Source of the DNA: Lamellibrachia satsuma
Taxonomy: Eukaryota; Annelida; Polychaeta; Sabellida; Siboglinidae
NCBI GenBank assembly: GCA_033239005.1
Contig: BSQZ01000001.1
Span: forward strand, 8,517,500-8,581,499
Direction: 5' to 3'
Length of the DNA: 64,000 bases
The notes beneath the pieces are model-generated. The model had not been told where the DNA came from, did no database searches, and saw nothing but the letters and a program-made list of their open reading frames with translations. Within the stretch, counting starts at the first letter, position 1. Each line of letters begins with the position of its first letter. A program made the position numbers and the translations under genes. Of the stretch, positions 36,668 to 48,600 are shown piece by piece.

Positions 36668-39600
36668 TCACAACCGAATGGCAGCGTTACATAAGTCCTG
36701 ATACACTTGGCTGTTGACAGGCCGGTACTCGCCCTTCCTCGTGTCGAGGTAGTACAGAGGGTCTGTGATGGTCTCCGGGTTGAAGCCTTCTGATCTGTAG
36801 GCCATCTTCTTCAGCTTGAAAGTACCTGGAGAAGAAACAATTTGTATCTATTACACTTTCCCCTGCATGGTTCATATTTGTAGATGTTCTCTTGTTAAAC
36901 TGTCTGTTTCATGGTCTACCACCAACTTTTAACACGTGTGTTTTTAGAGTTTCATACAGGACATACAAGATTCACTGTACAGTAGAACCACTCCAGGTGG
37001 CCGCTCCTCAGAAATGGCAAGTTTGTCTCGGTCGGTTCTTTGCCAGATCTGCACATCTGTATATCAGACCAGCCTCTGTAACCAAGCCACCCTTTTAGCC
37101 AGGCCACTTTATCTCAGTCACTTGTCTGGCCTCTTTGGAGGAGTTCAACTGTGCTTCCCTGATTGGATCCAATGTGACAGTGTTAGTCCCACTAACATTG
37201 TCACATTGGACCCAATGTGACAATTAACACTAACATTACTACTACTACTACTAGATGCTGCCTCCCTACCCGCCTCCCTCCACCCTCCTATCTTTATGAC
37301 ATCTTTTTAAGGTAGCTGGGATGACTATTATATGCTTGTCTTGAATTGAGTCGTTTCAGTAGAAGTTTTAAAGATGAATTAACCATTTCTTCACAGATTG
37401 TAGTTGAAATACTCTATAATATTCCAGATTAATAAAATTTGGAGTTTTTCATTTATCTGGTTATTTTAAGATTTTAAAAACACTTTCGTAAATGTGAAAA
37501 AATGCAAAATTATATCATTTTGAGAAAATCCCCAAAGAAATAGATTACATACATATAAGTATGACAGTGTCACTGATAACTTTAAAGTAGATTTTGGTTA
37601 ACATAAATGAAGTACGTCTGCTGCTACACCACCGTGAATTAATTAAGCACAAGCTGAATGACAGCCTAAAGTGGCAGTGTATTTTTGACACAAACCCTTC
37701 ACCAATAGCAATTCCAAACCATGTACAGTTGCCTACATGTAAGATGCGTGCATACGCCAAATTGCAGCTTAGTAAGTGTTGTGATTTTTCAAAAAAGTAA
37801 ATTAAGGATAATTTCCTGGTTGTTAATGATAACAGAAATATCAATAGATATGCGTATGCGTATCATGCTTGAGATGTGACGTTTTTCACTGGCGTTTTAT
37901 GTATGGTTGATAAGATAATGGCCATTGCTAATACTGACGTCCCCTTAATTTGCCGCCACAATGGCCCTTGAATCTGTATTTATAACGTGTTGTCCTCTAT
38001 GACATCAGGTTACGCCAGCCATCTGACAAACATGTGGCAGGGCATGTTAATGATAATTTTGATTAGCCTGTTATCCGCTGGGTCACCAGGTTGCATTTTC
38101 GTGCCATTTCCATTATAGTTTCAAAGGCACAATATACTACATTAGCACTGATATTTGCTGGTTTAAGGACATGATTTAGTTAGGTAGATATAATACTGAT
38201 GTGTACTGGAATCACGGTAACCAGATGACATGTTCCATGTTCACGATGAATAAAATTGGTTCGAAGATTGGTGCACACGCGGTCGGGGGATTTCCAAAAG
38301 GACTGGTTTTTAAAGGATGGAAAACATGATGATTTTACCTCCTTGTGTTCAAAAATCTGTAGAAAAAAACTATTCAATATTGTGTTTATTTTGAAGAGTA
38401 GTAATTTCTCCACATGCATTTATACATAGAAATAGGATATATTAATAAAATGTTGACATTTTATCACAATTTGCAAAGACAAAATAGTAAGTTTGTTAAA
38501 ATTTTCTACCTTGCGACTGACATTTAACAATGATCCCGTGCTATAACCCTATGCAACCAAGTGAAGAAAATGTAGCTATATGTGTTAGCTTTGCACCACT
38601 GAAAACATTATTAAATTCTGAGTTATTTTTCAGGTTACACCATATTTTATCATGACAAATATAGAACTAAAAATTTTCGAGATGGTGTGAACAAAACTGA
38701 TGAAAATCAAGATTTCCGAAAGGGCAACACATGCATGTAACGAGCTGTTATTGTTGCATAATGTATCCGCTAGAGTGTGGCAAAATTTGCTAGCGTTTAG
38801 TTCAGTAGTTATTCGCCAGGATTTTTTTAATAGAGGGTCCTGTATGCGGCCGGTGGCAGCCGTTCCAGGACTGCACAGAGCGGCCGGCCACGGCAGTTGT
38901 GGGGTCTAATGGGTTATTTTGGTGTCGACATTCAGTTCAATATTTCCTAGCATCCTATGAGAAAAAAATGAAAAAATCAACTGACATGTTTGCCGCCCCA
39001 GCTACCTTAAAGACACAAATCAAAACACAACTTGATCTTTGGTTGAATTTTTTAAGACAAAAAGCAAAGCTCAACTTCATCATATCAAAACCATTATCCC
39101 AATGTAATTGTTGCTATGCTCAGTGCCACTCCTGCTCAGTGCCACTCACCTGTAGAGTCGACTTTGTGCAAGATGCGCAGAAAGACAGGACGGGCGTACG
39201 ACGGCAGGGCTTTCTGCATGGACGTGTAGAACTGGCGCAGGTCGAGTGAGTCTGTGTTATCAGCAATGGCAGCCATGCCAGCGCACCCCTCCAAGCCTGA
39301 TATATACAACACTCGTTATCACTCTATGGCAGCCATGCCAGGGCACCCCTCCAGGCCTGATACACACAACACTCGTTATCACTCTACGGCAGCCATGCCA
39401 GTGCACCCCTCCAGGCCTGATACGCACAACACTTGTATCACTATCTACGGCAGCTATGCCAATGCACCCATCCAGGCCTGATACGCACAACACTTGTATC
39501 ACTCTCTATGGCAGCTATGCCAATGCACCCATCCAGTCCTGATATGCACAACACTTGTATCACTCTCTACGGCAGCTATGCCAATGCACCCATCCAGTCC

Positions 39601-42600
39601 TGATACGCACAACACTTGTATCACTCTCTATGGCAGCCATGCCAATGCACCCATCCAGTCCTGATACGCACAACACTATAGCAGCCATGCGTGTGCCTCT
39701 CCAGGGCTGATACACACGTGTGGTCACATGTGTCGGTGACCGGTGGCGAATTGGCCCCACCTTTGTAGTTATTCCAGTTAGAGCTAGTGTATTTTTAAGC
39801 AGGTAGTTGTATCCATAGACTGCGTGATAGCATGTAGGGCATTATGCTATTTGGTTTAAGGGTGTTCTATGACAATAGTAAATGCCATTGTTTCTTTTAT
39901 TTGTTCTAGGAATACTGCTACTGCTTTATGTGTTGAAATGTGGGCTCTGTTGAACCCGACGTACAGGAGGCTCGCATTGGGCGTAGTCAGCCTAGCGTTG
40001 GGTTGTGGAGCCCACATTTCTGTTTTAAATTTCTTTAAAAGTGGGCTTACACTTACTCCCCACAATAAACGTAATTTATTTGGCCTTTTCATATCTCTAT
40101 ATCTGTGTTGTGTTGTTGATTGCATAAATATATTTACTACAATGTCGTAATGGATACAGCTATCTAGTAACCATGCACGTGTTAATGAGTGTGTACTTAA
40201 ATTTGGACACTGCGGTTTAATTTAAGTGTTTATGAATACACTTTTCTGACATTCAACATGTTTTATTTTGTTAGTATTTAAAAATAATAATAAAACGAAT
40301 GTAAATTTACATAATACTATTTACAATATGCACTATGTATATAATATTTTATCATATAGAGTCACCTAATATCAACAGGACTACTTGTACCTGGCACGTG
40401 GACTCCGTACACGACGACATCTTTCAGGGCCACGATATTGCTGATTGTTGCCTCCACTTCGAGGGTTGAGACGTTCTCGCCGCGCCATCGGAACGTGTCT
40501 CCCGTCCGGTCCTTGAAGGCCATGTAGCCGTACTCATCCATGACCAACAAGTCACCTGGGCAAGGCAGTCTGTCATTGCGACAACTCATTCTAGGCAAAG
40601 CATATATAGTATCCTTGGGACTGCTTAACGTGCTTTACACTTAACCTCTGGGCAGACCTGTTCTTTCCAACACCATATCAACGTCTCTGGGAAGCATTCA
40701 GCCATGCAGCAATTACTGCGCTAAGTCTATTCATTCACATATCCACTTTTGGCTGTTGTCAGGTACTCTCGATTGAGGGCCCAACATTCTAACCATTACA
40801 CCACCACACCCCATATTCAGTCATTGAAACAGTTGAGCACACTTCTATGTAGAGTCGGTGCACACATTAGCATTTAGTTATGTACCTGACATACCTGGCA
40901 TATCTGTCAACCCTTGAAACCAAACTAGTCTAGGAATGAGCATAATCACTGCTGTCCTTAGTCTTAGATTTCATGAAACTTTCCAGAAACGTTTCATTTC
41001 AATGTTCGTTGTTTTATCAGAGGAGCACTTACAACTTTGTCTACCATATTTCAAAGTTGCATAACACGCCGTTCCAAATCTCTGAAGTAAATTCCACACA
41101 TTCGTGATTAACTTTTGCACAGGGCACTGTACTTTTGTCAACCACACATGCACTAGCACTATGAGACTGTATTGTTGTCAGAATCTGACCAAAAACATTA
41201 CTGCAACATTAATAACATGTCACTAGATAAAAGATGTTTAGAGTGTACCTTTTGCAACTGTAGACCTATATCTATAAGGAAGGGTAGATCTACCTATAAG
41301 GAAGAGTAGATTTACCTGTAAGGAAGGGTAGATCTACCTGTAAGGAAGGGTAGATCTACCTTAAAGAAAGGGTAGCTATACCTGTAAGGAAGGGTAGATC
41401 TACCTGTAAGGAAGGGTAGATCTACCTTAAAGAAAGGGTAGCTATACCTGTAAGGAAGGCGTGGTCACCCTTGTGGAATACATCGTAGCAGATCTTCTTG
41501 TTGGTTGCATCTGAGTTGATGTAGCCATCAAAGTGGCGCACAGGATCTCCCTTGATAATCTTCCCCACAAGTTCTCCTGGCTCACCTACAGTCACAGAGC
41601 TCATGTAACAACCTCCGCCACTGCAACATTCAAACCTCCAACTCTCCTACAGACACAGAGCTCATGTAACAACCTCCGCCACTGCAACATTCAAACCTCC
41701 AACTCTCCTACAGACACAGAGCTCATGTAAGAACCTCCGCCACTGCAACATTCAAACCTCCAACTCTCCTACAGACACAGAGCTCATGTAACAACCTCTG
41801 CCACTGCAACATTCAAACCTCCAACTCTCCTACAGACACAGAGCTCATGTAACAACCTCCGCCACTGCAACATTCAAACCTCCAACTCTCCTACAGACAC
41901 AGAGCTCATGTAACAACCTCCGCCACTGCAACATTCAAACCTCCAACTCTCCTACAGACACACAGCTCATGTAACAACCTCCGCCACTGCAACATTCAAA
42001 CCTCCAACTCTCCTACAGACACAGAGCTCATGTAACAACCTCCGCCACTGCAACATTCAAACCTCCAACTCTCCTACAGACACAGAGCTCATGTAACAAC
42101 CTCCGCCACTGCAACATTCAAACCTCCAACTCTCCTACAGACACAGAGCTCATGTAACAACCTCCGCCACTGCAACATTCAAACCTCCAACTCTCCTACA
42201 GACACAGAGCTCATGTAACAACCTCCGCCACTGCAACATTCAAACCTCCAACTCTCCTACAGACACACAGCTTATTCAACTTTATTGTCACCTCACAGTT
42301 ACAGTCTATTACAACAATTACTTTGTTTTCACCAAGATTTAGCATTGTCTAGCCAATTAGAAAGAAGACAAAGCATAAAATAATACGGGCAACTGCTAAT
42401 GTTTTGCAAAATATTTTTGAAATAAATACAACATACTTGGCTGACACGTGACGGGTAACTACCTACCTGGCTGACACTTGATGCACATGCCGTGGCTGTC
42501 ACGGAGTGGCTTGCCTGTCTCCGTGTCCACCTTGATCAGTGTCACCGGGTAGACAAAGGGCAGGATGCGAGTGACAAAGCCAACCTTTCCCACCGTGTTG

Positions 42601-45600
42601 TCAGAGTTCACTGCAAGTAGTCCACACACCAACATGGCAGACACGAAACTAATCTAGAGCAGGACCGTACAGGGAAGACACAGTCTGTTACAGAGAAACT
42701 CACTGTAACAGTTAAGACACCACCTGTAGAAGTCATATGACATTGTCTGTTACAGCAACACTCATTGTAACAGACTGACGGTCATACGACATGAACAGTT
42801 TAACAAAATGTGTCATAAGATTAAACCAAACCCTTTGTTTTTAAGGTGCACATCTTCCTGCATTAGCATAACCGCTACAACTTTACACAGAAATTTGATC
42901 TGAAAGATTTTGAGAATGGCATTTAATAAAAATCCTAAACTTAGAGAAAGTTTTGTCGTATTTACCAAACACACCATATTTATGGAAATCTTGACTTGAA
43001 AGTTGTAGGTCTTTCACGAAAGAGATTGGCAATGCTCACCGAGATTAGCATTGCCCTCTGTGGCTCCATAGAACTCGCCAATACGCTCGACATTGAAGCG
43101 ATTCTTGAAGGACGTCCAGATCTGTGGTCGGAGGCCATTGCCATATGCGAGTCGCACCTTATGAAGCTTGTCTTGTGGTCGTGCTGGCTGGGCCAACAAG
43201 TAGCGACAGATCTCCCCAATGTACTGCGCCACCTGGTAACAACAGGGCAGTACAAACAGCACTGATACATCACACGGCAATAGAAATTGCACTGATTCAT
43301 TACACGGCAACACAAACAGAACTGATACATCACAGGACAGTACAAGCAACACTGATACATCACACAGCAATACAAACAGCACTGATACATCACAGGACAG
43401 TACAAGCAACACTGATACATCACACAGCAATACAAACAGCACTGATACATTACAAGGCAATACAAACAGAACTGATACATCACAGGACAGTACAAGCAAT
43501 ACTGATACATCACAGGACAGTACAAGCAACACTGATACATTACAAGGCAATACAAACAGAACTGATACATCACAGGACAGTATAAGCAACACTGATACAT
43601 CACATGGCAATACAAACAGCACTGATACATTACAAGGCAATACAAACAGCACTGATACATTACAATACAAGGCAATACAAACAGAACTGATACATCACAG
43701 GACAGTACAAGCAATACTGATACATCACATGGCAATACAAACAGCACTGATACATTACAAGGCAATACAAACAGAACTGATACATCACAGGACAGTACAA
43801 GCAACACTGATACATCACATGGCAATAGAAACAGCACTGATACATCACAGGACAGTACAAGCAACACTGATACATCACATGGCAATACAAACAGCACTGA
43901 TACATTACAAGGCAATACAAACAGCACTGATACATTACAAGGCAATACAAACAGAACTGATGCATCACAGGACAGTACAAGCAATACTGATACATCACAT
44001 GGCAATACAAACAGCACTGATACATTACAAGGCAATACAAACAGAACTGATACATCACAGGACAGTACAAGCAACACTGATACATCACATGGCAATACAA
44101 ACAGCACTGATACATTACAAGGCAATACAAACAGCACTGCTACATTACAAGGCAATACAAACAGCACTGATACATCACAGGACAGTACAAGCAACACTGA
44201 TACATCACATGGCAATACAAACAGAACTGATACATCACAGGACAGTACAAGCAACACTGATACATCACATGGCAATACAAACAGCACTGATACATTACAA
44301 GGCAATACAAACAGCACTGATACATTACAAGGCAATACAAACAGAACTGACACATCACAGGACAGAACAAGCAACACTGATACATCACACAGCAATAGAA
44401 ACAGCACTGATACATCACAGGACAGTACAAGCAACACTGATACATCACATGGCAATACAAACAGCACTGATACATTACAAGGCAATACAAACAGCACTGA
44501 TACATTACAAGGCAATACAAACAGAACTGATACATCACAGGACAGAACAAGCAACACTGATACATCACACAGCAATACAAACAGCACTGATACATCACAC
44601 GGCAATACAAACAGCACTGATACATTACAAGGCAATACAAACAGAACTGATACATCACAGGACAGTACAAGCAACACTGATACATCATATGGCAATACAA
44701 ACAGCACTGATACATTACAAGGCAATACAAACAGAACTGATACATCACAGGACAGTACAAGCAACACTGATACATCACACGGCAATACAAACAGCACTGA
44801 TACATCACACGGCAATACAAACAGCACTGGGTACAATGCACAGCAATACAAACAGTTATACATACAGTAGAGTTGAACTAGATACATACCATACGTGTTT
44901 ACAGTACAGTTGTACTAGAAACAGATGAACATACAGCACAGTTGTACTTAATGTACAGTTGCACTATCAGCCCAGTTGCACTTACACTTATAATTACAGC
45001 ACAGATTTAACTTACAGTACCATTGTACTTACCGTACAGTTGTACTTCACACAGTCGTCCCAGAAGCGACTGGCAGAGAACTTGCGTCGTACAACTAGGG
45101 TGGAGCCACTGATGAGGGTCTGCCCCACCCCCAGGATACCCCCAGCAGTGTGGTACAGAGGCAGGGTGCAGTAGATGTAGTCATCACTTGTAATGTTGAG
45201 CAAGAAATGCAGTGATTTTGCCATGAAAAAATACCTGCAATCACAGCGAAACATTGCCTAATGTTGACAGCAGCACATGCATTCCTGACTTGTCACACCT
45301 AGGATTCCCTTGTCACACCTAGGATTCCCTTGTCACACCTAGGATTCCCTTGTCATCCTAAGTTTTCCTTGTCCAGAACTGAGAGACCTTAGTCATGAAG
45401 AACGTCTAAAAGAATGTGGTTTAACAACCCTAGAGACAAGGAGGTTAAGAGGAGATATTGAATGGGTGTGACATTTTTAATAGAAATATGTTTTTGTCAC
45501 TCAAGAAAGATAGCAGAACTAGAGGACACGCGGCAACATTAGTAAAGGATCAGTGTAGATTGGATATCAGGAAGTACTTGTTCTCACAGAGGACAATAAA

Positions 45601-48600
45601 TTAATGGAACAAATTATCGACAGACTGTAACTGCTAGCAGCATGAATATGTTTAAAAACAAGGTTGACACCTATCTCAGGAGTGCAGGTTACACATGTAT
45701 GAAAAATTGTTGGACTCTCGATAAGCCAATGGCTTCCTTGTCCACTTGCCATCTGGACCTTTGCCATGGATTGTTTTCATGCCTAGGTCTCCCTTATCAA
45801 GCCTCGGTTCTCCTTGTCATGCCTAGGTTCCCCTTGCCACACAGTTTCCCCTTGTCACACATAGGTTCCCCTTCTCCTTCGGTAAATATTCTAACTGTAA
45901 CTTACGAGAGTGAATAGCCTTGAGCCGACATCTAGCCTAGTGAATAGCCTTTAGCCAACATCTAGCCTAGTGAATAGCCTTGAGCCAACATCTAGCCTAG
46001 TGAATAGCCTTGAGCCAACATCTAGCCTAGTGAATAGCCTTGAACCGATATCTAGCCTAGTGAATAGCCTTGAGCCAACATCTAGCTTAGTGAATAGCTT
46101 TGAGTGAATAGTTTTGAGCCAACATTTAGACTAATGAATAGCCATGAGTCGACATCAAGCCTTATTCCACAGAATCTTGACTGAGCCCAATCGAAAATAA
46201 TGCAATTGTTTGCTCGTTGATTTCATCAAAGCTAACTAACAAATTTGCACAAATGAGCTAGCACGTTGTAGTGGATAATAGAAATTATTTGTGAAATGAC
46301 TCTAAAACAATATAAGCATAAATTGGAATTGTGGAAGCACCTTTAAAGCAATATACATTTGTCTAAACCTGAGCACATGATATGTAGTATATCTTTAAAA
46401 TATCCATTATTAGGGCTTAAATTTTATGAAATGCTTTGAAAGTGGAATTTGACAAGAAAGCTTCCACGGTTTTAAGTTTGTTAAATTAAAATTTTATGAA
46501 ATGCTTTGAAAGTGGAATTTGACAAGAAAGCTTCCACGGTTTTAAGTTTGTTAAATTAAAATTTTATGAAATGCTTTGAAAGTGGAATTTGACAAGAAAG
46601 CTTCCACGGTTTTAAGTTTGTTAAATTAAAATTTTATGAAATGCTTTGAAAGTGGAATTTGACAAGAAAGCTTCCACGGTTTTAACTTTGTTAAATTAAA
46701 ATTTTATGAAATGCTTTGAAAGTGGAATTTGACAAGAAAGCTTCCACGGTTTTAAGTTTGTTAAATTAAAATTTTATGAAATGCTTTGAAAGTGGAATTT
46801 GACAAGAAAGCTTCCACGGTTTTAAGTTTGTTAAATTAAAATTTTATGAAATGCTTTGAAAGTGGAATTTGACAAGAAAGCTTCCACGGTTTTAAGTTTG
46901 TTAAATTAAAATTTTATGAAATGCTTTGAAAGTGGAATTTGACAAGAAAGCTTCCACGGTTTTAACTTTGTTAAATTAAAATTTTATGAAATGCTTTGAA
47001 AGTGGAATTTGACAAGAAAGCTTCCACGGTTTTAAGTTTGTTAAATTAAAATTTTATGAAATGCTTTGAAAGTGGAATTTGACAAGAAAGCTTCCACGGT
47101 TTTAAGTTTGTTAAATTAAAATTTTATGAAATGCTTTGAAAGTGGAATTTGACAAGAAAGCTTCCACGGTTTTAAGTTTGTTAAAATAATCAAATACTGC
47201 TGCTCTGCTACATCAAAATTAGGCTTGATTCTGCACAGAAAAATGGATATTATCATAGAATGCTATTGTGATGCTCTCAATGCAACTTATAACAAGACAA
47301 TCCAACTGACCTGCTGTGTGAAATCTTGGCAGCTTTAGGCATACCTGTTGTGCCAGATGTGTAGATAAACAGGAGTGGATCTGAAAACAAAAGATGACTG
47401 TTTATATAAATAAATTTTTGAGACATACACTGTACACTAAAATGCTAAAACATATGGGAATATGGTTCTCATTAGTTGAACTGTTTTACACATATACATG
47501 TATCTGCTAATGTTGAGAAAGAAAAAACTGACAAATAAAAAACTGTTAAATTGTGATACGCTGAAGGCAGACATTTATGAGCAGTTATCTATGAAAGCAA
47601 CATCCTCACAAAAATGCAATTTAATGTAACTTGCGAGAAGTGTGAAACACTGACAATATGACAACTACCTCACCTCTTCCACTAAACAATTACCAAAAGC
47701 AGGTAGATGACAGGTGCAACTTACCACTGGACTTTGCAACAATTTTTCAGTGAACTTTGTGACAACTTGCTACTGAACTTAGTGACAACTTACCACTGAA
47801 CTTTGTGACAACTTAACCATTGCACTTTGTGACAACTTAAATTTGAACTTAGTGACAACTTACCATTGAACTTAGTGACAACTTACCATTGAATTTTGTG
47901 ACAACTTACCATTGAACTTTGTGACAACTTACCACTGAACTTTGTGGTTGTATCCCTTGGTGGAGGTGAAGTGGAAGTTTTGTGGATGGCCTGATCGAGG
48001 ATGGTGGTCGAGGGTACGTCCCCCTCCTGCTGGCCCTGACTAAACAGCTGCACCTCCCCACCAAACCCGTCCTTTACCTCATCTATTGCTGCAGGAGTAG
48101 ACCACATCAATCACGACATGCCAACATCATTATCTCTAAACATTATCCATATATTTGAATAGTGAATAAAGGTAAGAGAGCCTCATTTGCATTTCCCATA
48201 CAAATCATCAAGCACAAAATTGCCATCCCTGTTGCTACTTTTTTACTCATAATAAGGCTGTGACATTATTTTATTCACATTAGTTTTAAGATAGAAGATT
48301 CAATGCCTTTGCAGGTGACGGATGTGTGGGCTGCGGCAAGACTAGCATCTCATGCAGAGGAACCGAGTTACTAATTTTTTGCCAGAAACTAAAATCATAC
48401 TTTTACACTTACCACTTGTCAGTTCTGCTCCAAAGATGACAGCTTTTGCCTTTGACACCTGTATGCAATGCTTGAGTGCGTCGAGACGCAGGTTGAAGTT
48501 GACAAGTGCAGGAGTGATGCCTATGTTTGCAAGACCGAGCCATATACAAACATACTCTGGTCGGTTCTCCATGAACAGAACGACCACATCTCCCTTCCGG

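Noticed and set aside
39856..40150. ORFs on both strands in an SLC27A intron
   Set aside because: They overlap a local inverted repeat, which makes both strands open; no homology.
43245..44840. CRISPR-like 30-bp repeats
   Set aside because: Contiguous units without spacers; animal DNA.
42980..44887. 635-codon minus-strand ORF (and a 399-codon plus-strand ORF over the same stretch)
   Set aside because: Both are the 30-bp minisatellite read in frame; only the first part overlaps a real SLC27A exon, in which splicing removes the array.
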